Origin: Megamerina dolium
Taxonomy: Eukaryota > Arthropoda > Insecta > Diptera > Megamerinidae
Assembly (NCBI GenBank): GCA_963854835.1
Contig: OY978525.1
Location: 89,977,807-90,041,806, forward strand
Direction: 5' to 3'
DNA: 64,000 bases
Part shown: one piece after another, positions 1 through 11,991 of the stretch
Layout of the letters: each line of letters starts with the position of its first letter
How positions within the stretch are numbered: the first letter of the stretch is position 1
Notes under the pieces: model-generated
What the model was told of the DNA's origin: nothing
Seen by the model: only the letters and a program-made list of their open reading frames with translations
The model's database searches: none
Translations under genes and position numbers: made by a program

Positions 1-545
1 TATCACTTATATATCATTATTAAGAATTCATCATACGCATAATTATGATCCTTATCACAAATATTGGATGCCGTTTCTGAAACATTTGATTTGTAGCGTT
101 CAAAACGAGTTGCATATAAGTATGAATATATTGTACATAAGTACATCCATCATATGTAGGCCTATTAAGGATGTTCATTAAAATCCTTTTTTCTTCAATT
201 TGTTGTTGGTAGGAGAAAAAGTAAAATTTTCATTGCTAACCATTATTATTATAGCTGTTTCTGTTGCTATACATTTAGCTATTTTTCCCTTAAATGAGGG
301 ATAATAAGGATAAAATGTTGTTAAAGCATAGACACACACATACACACATACATATATAACGATGTATGTTAATGATATATGATGCCAACACATACGAGCA
401 TTTAGGTAGTCGTATGTAGTTGTTAGTGGGTATAATTTACATAAATAGGATGATTGCGTTTTTATGATGATTATTCACAAATATATGCATATGTATATGT
501 TAAGACCTTAGACCTTTACTAAATAATCAACAATAACAACAACAA
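1..545. other. AT-rich noncoding stretch
   Basis: No gene, RNA or transposon was recognised. There is a short CA-rich run near 333-355. The open frames here are short and of random composition. Confidence 0.5.
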
Positions 546-707
<162 letters not shown>

Positions 708-717
708 ACAACAACAA

Positions 718-2090
718 TAAGAAACCAAATAATAATAAAAATGAAGTATTTTAATTTTACAATGCCTAGGGGTGGAGAACGGGAATATATCAGCCAAGTA
801 AAGTTATTTATGACCTTTGTCCTTAATTTTCGGTATATTTTGGAAGATTTCATTAAAATAATTTTATTTTATTTTCTCTCCACTATTTTAGAGAGTCATC
901 AATTTAAACCATAAATGTTGTTTAATCTTCTCATCCCATACTCTTATGCAATCTTCTCAAATTTTCACTTTCATTGCACCCGAAGAGGATAGGAAAATTT
1001 AGAGTACTTAGATGCCAATTTTAAGGAACGTACAAACGAGCTGATAGTGTACATGATACAATTTATACCCTACAATAGCATATGCTTACGTATAGCATAT
1101 CCAAATGTTATAATGGGCATTGCCATTGTGTACTTATGTATGCATAGGAAAGATGGCAAAAAAATGAAAATGAAACAAAAGTTTTACAATATACTCGAAT
1201 GTGTGTGTGTGTGTGTGTGTGAAGATAAATGAATTTTGATGCAAATTTGATTGTGACTCGATGGAATGGATTTGCAAAAATGTGCAACAACAACAACAAC
1301 AACAACAATAAGAATAACAAGTAGTTAAAGTCATTACACACAGCTGTTACAGCTGTATAGCGACACTATAACAATGGTCATAAACAAAAGCAACACAAGT
1401 ATGATATACATGTATGTGCTTACATATATACGCATTTACATAAATATACATATACATATATGTTCCAAGTACAAATGATTTTCCACAATTATGATGCTAG
1501 ACGATGATGATGGCGATAATGATAATTAGGATGTTACAATGATTAATTATTCCATTTTCGTAAAAGTTTTCAAGAAAAACAAAATGAAGTTGTAAGTACA
1601 AATATTTAAAATAGAATAACTACACAATTTGGTCAAATTTTATACGAAGAGTCAATAAGAGTTTTAGCTGAGTATGAGATATGCGTGGTATATTTTAAAA
1701 TATACTCTTGCACAAATATTTCAGAACTAGAAGTTAAGCACGACAGTACTCAAAGAGAAACTCAGCCAAAGGCTTTCCTGACTTAACATAATAAGTAATT
1801 ATCTTAGGCATTTTATTGTTTTTATTAAATATATTTCTTAGCGCGCTAAAAATAGCTATTCAAAGATAAGATTAGCAGTTATTTTTATATACAATACATA
1901 GAGCTTAAAATTGGTTTAAAGAGGCTTATGGACTACTTTCTAAAGCCACGAGATATATTGTATATATGTAATTAATTCGGATTTCGTATTCCTACTGGAC
2001 AATATTCATACAGATGTAAAGCATAAAAATTATTGTCTACATTTTTTTTTTAAAGATTTTGTTTCTGTTTAATAAAGACCGCTTAAAAAA
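718..2090. other. Noncoding stretch with GT and CAA microsatellites
   Basis: It holds a (GT)n run at about 1199-1221 and a (CAA)n run at about 1284-1309. Nothing else was recognised. Confidence 0.5.
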
Positions 2091-2092
2091 AC

Positions 2093-2410
2093 ATAGAAAT
2101 ATGTGGCATTTATAAGTCCCGAAGGGCTCTTTGGCCCAGCGTCTCCTGCAGTACTGTTTGGCGTGTCAAATTTTGGACAGTATTAGAAGGTACCTACTTA
2201 TATTAGCCGGTTATGGATGGCAAAACCATTGTGACATCACTTTTTCCGAGCTTTGTCACAGTGTTCTTTTAGAAGCTTTTTCATGGCAAAGTGTTACTTC
2301 CGGAAGCATTGTCAATTGCTTTCCGACAGGTGGGTACCGTTCGGAAGAAAAATCTTTTGGATATTAAAGATCTACAGATCAGAAGGCCATCGCACTAGCC
2401 GTAGCCGTAG
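2093..2410 (-). mobile_element. tRNA-derived SINE (copy 2), head missing
   Basis: The minus strand carries the SINE body. On the plus strand it starts with the reversed tail ATGTGGCATTTATAAGTCCC and runs through the conserved core (GACATCACTTTTTCCGAGC). It jumps from near GGATATTAAAG to CTACAGATCAGAAGGCC, so most of the tRNA-like head, including the B box, is deleted or rearranged. No clean target-site duplication was found. The short open frames on the plus strand are SINE translations. Confidence 0.8.
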
Positions 2411-3061
2411 TTCAATCCATAGTTTAGGCACGCTTTAGGAATGCTTAAAAGCCGGTGTGTTGAGTTAACTAAAGAACGAATGTATTCAAACTAGAAAAAT
2501 AACAACAGTCAGTCAGAAGCTCTAAGGGAAAGTGATTTGTAAAAATACCTCTCGGATAAAGCGGATATATCAAAAATTTGTGTAATTTGTTTCCAAATTC
2601 TTCTTCTCCACATCTCTTTTGTAAATATCTAAACGTAGTGGATACCATGTTGGTTTTCTATGATCAAAATAGTCGACATTTGGATAAATATGACGGCAAA
2701 TGAATCCTTCCAAAATATGCCGTAATTAGCAAATCGTCTTCTGCTCTGGTTTAAGAAAACTTAAATGAAAGTAATACAACGACTGATGTAGCGAATTAAT
2801 TTCGAATTTTTTCTATATGGAAAAAATATTTTTCAAGGTCTCGGAAATGTTTCAAAAATGTTTTAAAATGTTTGCAATAATGTCGCAAATCGAATACCAT
2901 ATATTTTTATATTCCACAGTATGGCAAAAAATTAGTTTGGTGTATTTTCGACATTATTAAAAATCTTTTTCGGCATTAATTCATGTAGTCAATTTCAACG
3001 ACCTATAAGTCGGGGCATGACGTTTCTTTGTTTCTTCTCTAAAAGAGCTTCTGATCTAGCC
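2411..3061. other. Noncoding stretch
   Basis: AT-rich DNA lying between two SINE copies. No feature was recognised. Confidence 0.5.
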
Positions 3062-3076
3062 TTCTGGTGAACATAA

Positions 3077-3433
3077 AAAAAAATAAATATGTGGCACTTA
3101 AAGCCCCAAAGGGCTCATTGGCCGAGCTTCTCTTCCATTACTGTTGTGTGTCTTAAATTTAGACAGTATTAGAAGGGACCTACTTATTTTAGCCGGTTCC
3201 GAACGGCAGAACACTTGTGACATCACTTTTTCTGAGCTTTGTCACAGAGTTCTTTTAGAAGCTTTTTCATGGCAAGTTGTTACTGTCGGAAGAATTGCCA
3301 ATTTCTTGCCGACAGGTGGGTACCATTCGAAAGAAAAATCTTATAGATATTAAATTTGCTATGCATCAGCCGGGGATTGAACCACCACCTACAGATCAGA
3401 AGGCGATCACACTAACCACTGAGCTATCTTATG
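3077..3433 (-). mobile_element. Complete tRNA-derived SINE (copy 3) with target-site duplication
   Basis: This is a 357-base insertion in minus orientation, bounded by the 15-base direct repeat TTCTGGTGAACATAA at 3062-3076 and 3434-3448. Read on the minus strand, the head contains an A-box-like TAGCTCAGTGG and a B-box-like GGTTCAATCC, as in a tRNA-derived pol III promoter. The body follows, then an end that gives GCCACATATTTATTT. The perfect duplication suggests a recent insertion. This copy and copy 4 give the best limits for the family. Confidence 0.9.
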
Positions 3434-3448
3434 TTCTGGTGAACATAA

Positions 3449-5120
3449 GATATCAAAATCAGCTAATGTCTCTCCTTTCGTACACCTTTTACTCATATCG
3501 CATTTCATGCATTCGTTTTACGGCCGCCTTATTTTATGCTTAATAAGTCATAGCTACACCTATTTATTCGTTTCAATATGAAAGTACTCATATGTATCTG
3601 CAAATTAAAAAGTATAATGCCGACTGAGGAAAAGCAGCCATAACAATAACAAACAGTATAGCTACCATATGTCTTGTAACAATGTAACGAAATATGTCAC
3701 ACGAAGCAAATGAAATGCACAATTATAAATGAATGTACTCATTTGAACATATCGTATGTACGTATGCATGCAAAAATCCCTTTTGTGTAATTAAAAGTAC
3801 ACGTTAGTACTAATTTTCTTTGTTTATATGTGACACTGGTGCCCAAATTTTACGATCATATTCGGACGAAAATGATTATGCAACAATATTACATTGCATT
3901 GTTAATGGCAAGGAAGACAGCTAGGCAATCGACGACTCACTGACTTTTTGCCAACACATGGGTGTCGTACTGCGTTAGCACTATACCTTTAAACAAATTG
4001 TAAGAATAAAATTCTACATCTCGATGATGAGAAGATTGAATCATGAGTTGCATATCATGGCGACTGATAGACCACTGTCCCAACCTTTCGTAAAACCCAT
4101 TTTTCAACTACGCAACTCCGCAGAAAATGTAGTTGAGTATGACTATATGACTTGTATATTTTCCTACACATACGAGTATAGGTACCTACTTGGAATCTAC
4201 GTTGCCTTTTGATTGAGTACTTTTAATTGCAGGCAAGTGGGTTTATATAGCAGCTCATAGCTATGCAAAGGATAAGAATTTTATCACCCTACAAGCCAAA
4301 ATAGTTCAAATAATTAACACATATGCAAGTGCTATAACAGTATGAGCTTTTAGTAAAATGAAACGTAGATAATTAAACGATTTGAGAGTATAAAAAATGT
4401 TGTACTTCAATATGAAAGGTTGTAAATTTTGAATAATTGAAAAATATAACATTCTCCTTCTTCACTTCATAATTGATGCTATAATAATTACTTAATCTGC
4501 CTAGTTCTTGTGTAGGCTTTTTCTCCCCTTAACATTTTCATAAGCATCGTTATTATGAAAGTACTCGTATAATCAAAGATGTGTATTAATTTCATTAATC
4601 AACTTGAACGATAGCTTTTAGCGGTTGAATATGAAATGAGTGTACATGCTCGAGGTGGAGAAAGTTTATTTAACACTTGAGAAGAAATACGAAGATGACT
4701 GTACCACAAATTTCCTGCTTGTAACAAGTTAAATACAAAGTAAGTGTGAAACTTCCGCTTCAATATGAGGTATTTACGTAATAAAGTCACTAGATTCAAT
4801 ATTATAGTAATTACGGTGATAAATTATATAAATTAATAATGTGGGGTACATAATATAATTAATTACTTCACTACACTTACTAATAGGTAGTTGCACAACT
4901 ATGATCCATACATCACACAATTGTTTATTATTTAGAATTATTAAAGAAAAATGAAAATATTAAATCGATACCGGTATATAATTAATTGTTGCTTTTAAGT
5001 AGTTTTTAACATTTAGCACAATAGTATAGTTATCACTACCAGCTGATGTAAACCATTGATTTGAATAAAAATGTGGTTTTCCGATTCAATCTTCCGTTCA
5101 AATGCCAACAACGTACAATA
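3449..5120. other. Noncoding stretch
   Basis: AT-rich DNA. Only short random open frames (4024-4212 plus and 4599-4799 minus) occur. No feature was recognised. Confidence 0.5.
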
Positions 5121-5999
5121 TTTTTATACCCTACATAATGCAATATGCAAGGTATATTCATTTCGGTCAGATGTTTGTGACCACTTGAAGGAATCTCCGG
5201 AGATATAGAAAAGTATATATATTCGTGATCAGCGTCGCTTAAATTTTCGATTTAACGATGTCCGTCCGTCCGTCCGTCCGTCCGTCCATCCGTCCGTCTG
5301 TCTGTCACCGGGCTGGTTCGCACGATAACTTGAGCAAATATTGAGCTACTTTGACGAAATTTGGCATAAGTAACCTATGATCCAACGGTACAGAGGGGAT
5401 TGATATTGGGCATGATCGGTCAATAGCCACGCCCACACCAAGCATTCAAAGCTGTAACTTCTACAATCTTCTGTCCAGAATAACCATAATTGACACTTAG
5501 ATTAACATGGTAGTGAGAAATAATATGGCAGAAAATCAGTGTGCCACGTAAACTAAAACTTTTAAGCTCCATAACTTACAAACCATTTAGCGTAGAACAA
5601 CGAGATTTAAGGTATGGATTAGTATTGTAAGAGCAACAAGACTCACAGGAAATGGACTCGCCACGCTCACTGTTTATAGTAGCCCCCATACAAAATGACC
5701 GAATTTCATTTGAATTGAAACAGCTGTAACTTCTCATAACATACAAAGTACTTCGTCAAAGTCTATCATATTTCGGGTGTAAATTAGTAGTATATGCAAA
5801 AATTGTTTCTCAAAAAGTGGAAATAAAAGAAAAAGTTGGATATTCGAGTAAACTTTATATATTTATATGCAAAAATTGTTTCTCAAAAAGTGGAAATAAA
5901 AGAAAAAGTTGCATATTCGAGTAAACTTTTTATATATATATATTTACATATGCAGGGTATAATTTGGTCGGCCCCAGCCGACTGTAAGGTGATTTTTTT
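5121..5999 (+). repeat. Complex dispersed repeat, copy 1 (short form)
   Basis: One of three copies in this window (also 22901-24200 and 52604-54166). The left end is TATACCCTRCATAATGCAAT. It is followed by a conserved block (TTCATTTCGGTCAGATG), a (GTCC)n run at about 5261-5299, then CCACGCCCAC-containing units. The right end is TGCAGGGTATAATTTGGTC followed by a GTCGGC/GCCGAC hairpin. TATACCCTGCA on the left and TGCAGGGTATA on the right are inverted. This copy has about one internal tandem unit, against two and three in the others. Many drosophilid genomes hold an abundant repeat of similar design (TATACCCTTGCA ends, GTCC run, CCACGCCC motifs), so a shared origin is possible. No coding capacity was seen. 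Confidence 0.85.
5793..5938 (+). repeat. 73-base tandem duplication inside complex repeat copy 1
   Basis: The segment beginning TATGCAAAAATTGTTTCTC is present twice in direct order, starting at 5793 and 5866, with only a few mismatches. The other two copies have it once. Confidence 0.85.
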
Positions 6000-6266
6000 A
6001 CAACTTTTCGGTCAAAATTACATTTTTTAACTAAAATATCTATATTTTGAAAGGTTCAAACTTTAACACCCTCACCTTGTGTGCGCAACTCGTGGCAGCA
6101 ATAGGTCTATTACTCATTCGTATTGAATTCTATATATAGTGGACTGCTGACCTTCCTAATGAGAAACAATGATCCTTAAGTTCTTCCAGAATACACAAGA
6201 GATTACACTACGACACAATTTGAGGGTAATTATCTCGGGGTAAACAAAACTAGTCAAACGATAGTA

Positions 6267-7507
6267 AAGCGTGATCCATTTCGAGATTCCCTACTTTTTT
6301 AAAGAAAAAAACACAGAAAATTCAAATTGAATGGGGAATGTTTATTATCATTTGAAAGAACATTCTTTGGCATTTATTTTGTGAAAATTATGTCTTTCAA
6401 ATGTTGGCTGCGGCTACGTCTCAGATGGTCCATCCGTTGAGTCCAATTTTCGATGCATTCGATTGGTAACTGGCGAATGACATGCGTGATGTTTTGCTCC
6501 AAGGCCTGAATCGAAGCGGGTTTGTCCGCATAAACTTTAGACTTTTCATATCCCGACAGGAATAAGTCAAACGGTGTGATATCACACGATCTTGGTGGCC
6601 AATCGACCGGCCCAAAACGTGAAATTATTTGCTCACCGAAGTGTTCTCTCAATAAATCCATTGATTGATGCGATGTGTGGAAGTGGTGCCGTCTTGTTGA
6701 AGCCAAATGTCGCCGAGATCACGAGCTTCAATTTCAGGCATCAAATAGTCGGATATCATGGAACGATAACGGTCGCCATTGACGGTTACGTTCTCATCGG
6801 CATCATTTTTGAAGAAATATGGACCGATGATTCCACCGGCCCATAAACCACACCAAACCATTTTTTTCTGGATGAAGTGGCAGCTGTTGAATCTCTTCAG
6901 GTTGCTCTTCGTCCCAAATGCGGCAATTTTGCTTGTTTACATACCCATTGAGCAAGAAATAGGCCTCATCGCTGAACAAAATTTGGCTCGAATACGTCGG
7001 ATCTTCTTGGAACTTTTCAAGAGCCCATAGAGAGAAGCGATGTCGCTTGGGAAGGTCGGGCGGCTTCAGTTCTTGCACAAGCTGCATTTAGTACGCTTTC
7101 AGTTTAAGATCTCGCCGTTCCATACGTCAGTTCGAATTGCTGCGAACGGCGCCGAATCGACTCTCCACGGTCTTCGTGTACATTCTCAGCTACGGCCGCT
7201 ATATTTTCTTCACTGTGTGCTGGACGTGGTCTATTCGATCGAATATTATCTAATAATGAATGCTGTACGCTCAGTAGGCCGATTATGTTGACCATAAGTT
7301 GAGCGAAGTGCACGGAACACATTCCTCACAGAACATGAATTTTCGTAATAAAGCTGAACGATTTGTAAACGTTGTTCAGGAGTAAGTCTTTCCATGATGA
7401 AATGCCAAACAATACTAAGCAAAAATAACATGACAGCATGGCACGACTCACACGTGATCTGTCAAAAAAAGGCTATTGAAAAAAGTATGTCTACTTGGAT
7501 CACCCAA
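6267..7507 (-). mobile_element. Nearly full-length mariner-type transposon
   Basis: This is a 1.24-kb element in minus orientation flanked by TA dinucleotides (6265-6266 and 7508-7509). Its termini are imperfect inverted repeats: the left reads AAGCGTGATCCA, the right reversed reads TTGGGTGATCCA, and both continue to ACTTTTTT inward with different spacing. The length fits an intact mariner/Tc1-superfamily element. It encodes a broken transposase (separate entry). Related copies of the same transposase type are at 19500-19792 and 36882-37928. Confidence 0.75.
6374..7395 (-). pseudogene. Mariner/Tc1-superfamily transposase, frameshifted
   Basis: The reading frame starts at a Met (MERLTPEQRLQIVQLYYE) near 7395 and ends with DIIFTK at 6374. 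Pieces in different frames give, in order, the N-terminal helix-turn-helix region (YYENSCSVRNVFRAL), a linker (ENIAAVAENVHED), and the catalytic part. The first Asp lies in LFSDEAYFLLNG, the second in WLQQDGTT and the third in PPRSCDITPFD. At least three frame changes separate them (near 7250, 7100 and 6700-6850), so no intact protein can be made. In such families the protein cuts and pastes the element at TA sites; here it is dead. The three acidic residues remain, so inactivation appears to be mainly by indels. Confidence 0.85.
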
Positions 7508-7509
7508 TA

Positions 7510-7909
7510 TTTGACTTCAGTAACAAAAGCCTTAAACCCTTTCTGCTCTACAATGTCACAATTCTGTTTACAGTGGTTTAAAGTTTGACTTTTGCGGTCA
7601 AAAGTAGAATCATGGAATATGAAAAATCATATGTATAATTACATTTAGGATAGTTCTTATTTTCCGAGGATTATTTTCTTGGACCATTTAACCCTCTAGC
7701 TATCTGTAAAAAAATTGTGACGTAGTAGACCAACAACGAATTGCGAATTTTCTTACCGAGGGGAAATGCTGTCGTTTAAGATTTGTGTGGTTCACCCTCG
7801 AAAGGGGTTTGGTTACACTGTGTTATTCGTGGCTACTGCGTTGGGGCGAGTAAGCTCCGTTTCTCATACCCAAGCCCTTTACAATCTTATCTTACGAGTG
7901 TGTTATTAA
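7510..7909. other. Noncoding spacer
   Basis: Lies between the mariner and the TTAA-flanked element. It contains a slightly GC-richer patch (about 7760-7870) with a short open frame. No family was recognised. Confidence 0.4.
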
Positions 7910-8018
7910 TTAAGGGGCACAACAAGTTTGACCACCTGAAAAAAGATGATTTTTGTGAATTGTTTAAAAAAAGTATCACATCTAATGTTTTAAAATTTTG
8001 CAGATATACCACCTTGAT

Positions 8019-8572
8019 CAAAAAGTTCCCGGTATAACCATCGTTCCAATTTGAGTTCTGTTTTTTTTTTTTTTTGTTAAATTGGTACATCTATTGTTGA
8101 TATTCCCTCTAAATCAGGTGAATTTGGTGGCTGTTGGATGTTATTTGTTGCATTTTTCGTCAAAAAATTACGAATAATGATGGCACTGTGCGACGGTGCG
8201 TTATCATGGTGCAAAATCCACGAGTTTTCTACCCTCAATTCTGGTCTCTTTCCAACGTACTCATAAACCCACTTCTCGTCTCCAGTAATGATCCTTTTGA
8301 TGAATGTGGGATCGGATTCAGGCTCGCAAATTATGTCTTTTGCGACGTCATCACGGTCTCTTTTTTGTATGAAGTTGATTGAATATTGTAAAAAATCGCC
8401 AATACACACAGAGATATATGTACTTTTCGCTACGTAACTTTTGCAAATGTCAAGCTATGACGCTAAGATTTGGAGGGAATATCAACAACAGATGTACCAA
8501 CTTAAGAAAAAAAACATAACTCAAAGTAGAACGATGGGAGCGCCACACGGTGACTATTCCGGGAACTTTTTG
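8019..8572 (-). mobile_element. Internally deleted mariner with long inverted termini, nested in TTAA element
   Basis: Ends CAAAAAGTTCCCGG (8019 on) and CCGGGAACTTTTTG (to 8572) are inverted. The inverted match carries on inward for about 100 bases, including GGTACATCTRTTGTTGATATTCCCTC and a T-rich run. The flanking bases are AT on the left and TA on the right, so the TA duplication is probably mutated on the left. At about 554 bases it is less than half of a normal 1.3-kb mariner. The middle carries a transposase remnant. Confidence 0.8.
8110..8400 (-). pseudogene. Mariner transposase remnant (D-D region)
   Basis: The open frame encodes a compressed mariner transposase. TGDEKWVYEY carries the first catalytic Asp, then after a deletion HHDNAPSHSA carries the second and PPNSPDL the third. 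The normal 90 or so residues between the first two Asp are reduced to about 20, and the protein stops being recognisable where the frame runs into the terminal repeat. The type is that of the better-known mariners (HHDNAP and SPDL signatures), not that of the 6.3-kb element. Confidence 0.85.
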
Positions 8573-9124
8573 TATTTTCAAATTGAAAATATTCTATTTT
8601 TCACCATCTTCTAGTCTTTGAAAATAGAAGTTCTCCCACTGCTGCAGTGATTGTAGCATTCACAGTGCCTGAAATAAAAAAAAACAACAATTTTATAGAA
8701 CTAGATTATATTTTCTATGCAATGACCCTCTATTGTAAAAAAAAATTAAAATGCAAGAAAATGGCGGATTTTTGGAAAAAAAAATTAAAATCTTTCTCAA
8801 AAATCGAATGGTTCTTAGCCTGGCATAATTACATTTTTCATCCAATCATAAAAGTGGAGGTACATTGTATGGAAAATCAAATACATAATAAGCTAAAAGA
8901 AAAATCCAGATCGATCGAGTTAAAGCTGCAGCAAATATGAACAATTTAGTTTTGAGAAAAACACGGTAAAAGTACTGATTTCATTGTTATAAATTTTTAA
9001 ATATCATACCCATATCAGGCCCATTCACTTGAAATTCTAATATGTTATTTTTAAGGGTATAAATTATCGAAAAATGCAAGAAAAAGTGAAATTTTCAAAA
9101 TTTCAAACCAGTTGTGCCCCTTAA

Positions 9125-11280
9125 TTTAATCAATTCATTAATTGAAGCCAAGTTCAAGTATATTATTTGCATTTCACAAAGTACATAAGACCGGCAGCAC
9201 TAACAAAAGTGAATTTTTGCACCGGTATGTCCTCGATACAAACTGTCGCAGTTTGCTCGCATTTGGTGCAACAATGTAAATGCATTTACAGTGATGAAAG
9301 TTAGAGCTGGCAAGTGCTGGGTAAAAACTTTGCAAATATTCCGATGGTCTCTGATTTTAGGTGGTCCGTATTTCTAACTTAGGTGTATGGAGAGTAATTG
9401 GTTCCATCTTATGATGGTTGAATATTGTTATACAAAATGGTATCTTTCCATATGCTGTTGATGACTTTTTGAGAAGATATATTTATTTTTCTCATTTTCT
9501 TGTTATTCTCGTAGGTTTTATAAATATTATTGTTTAATGATAAAATGATTCTTTATGTTGACTAAACAGAACATGTCCAAAACAAATAATAATAATAAAA
9601 AGTGAACTAAGCGCACAAATTAATTATGATGAGGATAGATGATAGCGGCGGTTTTCTATTTTCCTTCCTTTCTGGATATTGTTCATCTGCTTACAACAGG
9701 ATACTATCATTATGTACTACAACTAAGTACTATGAGTTCTAAAGTTTTAAAAACTCTGACACAACCGTCAGCAGCAGCAGCAGCATCAGCAGCAGTTGCT
9801 GGTCATTTCAAGTTTTATATATTTTTTGCATGTCATTTTATTTATAATAGTTTTTTTTTTCCTTCTTTATCTTCTGTACAAGCAAAACAATTTCCATAAC
9901 AATTTATTTAGATTGTATTCGGATTAAAAACATTGCAAATGAAATTTGATGTTAAAAAAAAAGTCTATTCAAAAAAATAGATTAGTATATTTCATAAATA
10001 TTTATGGTAGAATACAGCTGCTACCATATAATAGTTATGTGAAATTGAAAATTATTAAATAATATAAAAATAATGACTTTAATAAAATTACATTACAATA
10101 AATGTTTGGAATGTGTAAAATTGATCGGAAACGTTTATTTTACGTTGAGGTTGTCTCTCCTATTTTGGATGAAAGCTTGGGTCGAGTATTCTCTACGGAA
10201 GTTTTCCGGCAGTTCAATTTATATTCATTTCCAAATTTGACCTTCATCTTGTACTCTTTCCTACAACATTGTCTTATATTGCCTCCATCGCCATAACAAG
10301 TAATAATAATTACTAATAGTGGTTCCTTTAGAGTGAGTTCAGCTACATTGTCTACTTAATTCTACAATCTTCTATAATACTACAGTTCACAAAAGCACTT
10401 TCACATTGATTATGATATTCAACTACTAATAACTGCATGAATATGTGTGTAAGTACAGCCTCATATGTGCGTGTGACTCGTCTCCAACAAAATTTTTCGC
10501 ACAAAACATCATGTTATTGATACATCAATTAATGTTGTTACCACTTGTTCATCCTCACCGCATACCTAAACTGCAAGTAAATGGGTTATATGACAATGAA
10601 AGTGTATGCTCATACTTGTGACTGTGATTGCATTAGTATTTCCGATCAATTTTGCTCTCGTTTATATTATCCATGAGGGTTGGTCGAGATAATCTCTACA
10701 ATACTTACGTACATGTTGTTGCTTCTGTACTCATTCTCAAAGCATTGCACTCCATCCACCACTACACTCAAACAATAATGCAGTAAGGAAATCATTGTTA
10801 ATTGTAAATAGACATTTTGGTTTGTCTTTATATTTTTATTGTGTTGCGTATCGGCATGTCGTGTTGTGTCAGCCATCTCTTGGATTTGCTTTGTATTGTA
10901 CTGAATTGGGTGGTGTTTTGGCGACACTCATCGTTTATGATGCGAACTTGAACACAATTTCATGATTGCATGCATGTTGATTTCTATAAGGGTGTCGATG
11001 TGTGAGTGTGTTTCGTGTATTATTTGAACATTATTCTGAATTTCATTGAACGCAACTAAGTACAAGTAGCAACACATGATACCACATCATATCCTTCTGA
11101 CGATAATATCGATATTTTGTTGTTTCTATATATTTTGGGATTATTGTATTGTATCTGTACATATACAGTACATTACGGTGGCTTAAATTGTATGTAGCAA
11201 TATTATAACTACCTGATATTGCAAAAAATATACAAATTTGATATAATTAAGCTTTCGTACCAGTTTATTTTGTTATTTTA
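9125..11280. other. Noncoding stretch
   Basis: AT-rich DNA with a CAG/CAGCAGCAGC cluster near 9768-9795. The small frames at 9639-9899, 10102-10296 and 10667-10927 show no recognisable domains and are probably chance. Confidence 0.5.
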
Positions 11281-11991
11281 CCAGCCACTATAAAATCATA
11301 AATTTTGTATGGGAGTTCCCCTAAAAAGTACAGATATGGGAATTTAATGGATTTAGAGGAAATGCTGAAAAATATTAGTAGCGGTCGGCCATAATTTTCA
11401 ACCATCTAGAGGCAATTCCTGGGAAGTTATTGTCGATATTTTATCGTTTTTTTATATTCATTTTTTGTTTGTCCTTCTATTAAGTTAATTGTCGACTTGT
11501 CTAAAAATTGGCAAATCACTCCATGAATTGCTGCTACAGCACTAAAATAAATGACGAACCTAGATTGTCCGTCTTAACAGTTCCTATCAATATACTTATA
11601 AACTATATTTACGCCTTAGGGGACCCCTATACCAAATTACCGAAAAAACACTACGATTAACCACATAGCTAAATAGGAAGTGCCTCTAGAGTGGTAAAAT
11701 ATATGACTGACCTTCACTAATTTATCATCCGTAACATTTCTTCTGAAAATACATACTCCTTGTCTCCACCCCCAAGGAGGCTCCTATACAAAATGAACGT
11801 AAAAATAAATGATAACACAAAATTACCGAAACATCTGAGAATCAGAAATAGTTGCTCAAGAATAGCCCCTAGAACAGCGAAATATATGAAAGACTTTATT
11901 AGATTTTTCTTGTCGGCATTTTTTAAACATACTTCATATCTCAACCTCTTAGGGGGCTTTACCACAAAATTGATGCTTTTATAGTGGCTGG
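11281..11991. mobile_element. 711-base inverted-repeat element (MITE-like)
   Basis: The left end CCAGCCACTATAAAATCAT and the right end, reversed, CCAGCCACTATAAAAGCAT are inverted copies. The match continues with gaps through AATTTTGT and CCCCTAA to about 55-60 bases. No clear target-site duplication is visible. Inside are more copies of a short motif around CCCCTATACCAAAT/CCTATACAAAAT (near 11622 and 11776). Coding capacity is absent: the open frame at 11717-12109 on the minus strand crosses the boundary and is chance. The superfamily is undetermined. Confidence 0.65.

Larger units (their letters stand above)
7914..9120. mobile_element. TTAA-flanked non-autonomous element (piggyBac-like MITE) with a nested mariner
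   Basis: The element begins GGGGCACAAC at 7914 and ends GTTGTGCCCC at 9120. It is flanked on both sides by TTAA (7910-7913 and 9121-9124), the target of piggyBac-type transposases. The inverted termini extend to about 18 bases (GGGGCACAACNNGTTTGA, 16 of 18 matching). Without the mariner lodged at 8019-8572 the element would be about 650 bases. No transposase is encoded in it, so it would have depended on one supplied elsewhere. Assignment to piggyBac rests on the TTAA duplication only. Confidence 0.75.

Noticed and set aside
2131..3543. Open frames with similar protein (LDSIRR-LLILAG, CDITFSELCH) as a protein family
   Set aside because: The same translated phrase appears at 18924, 29052 and 56913. 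It is the translation of the SINE body (antisense to the SINE), not a gene.
5261..5299. GTCC repeats as a CRISPR-like or independent satellite array
   Set aside because: The same short run is at the same place in all three complex repeat copies, so it is an internal part of that repeat.
6592..7291. Plus-strand frames of up to 84 codons over the mariner
   Set aside because: They are shadows of the minus-strand transposase.
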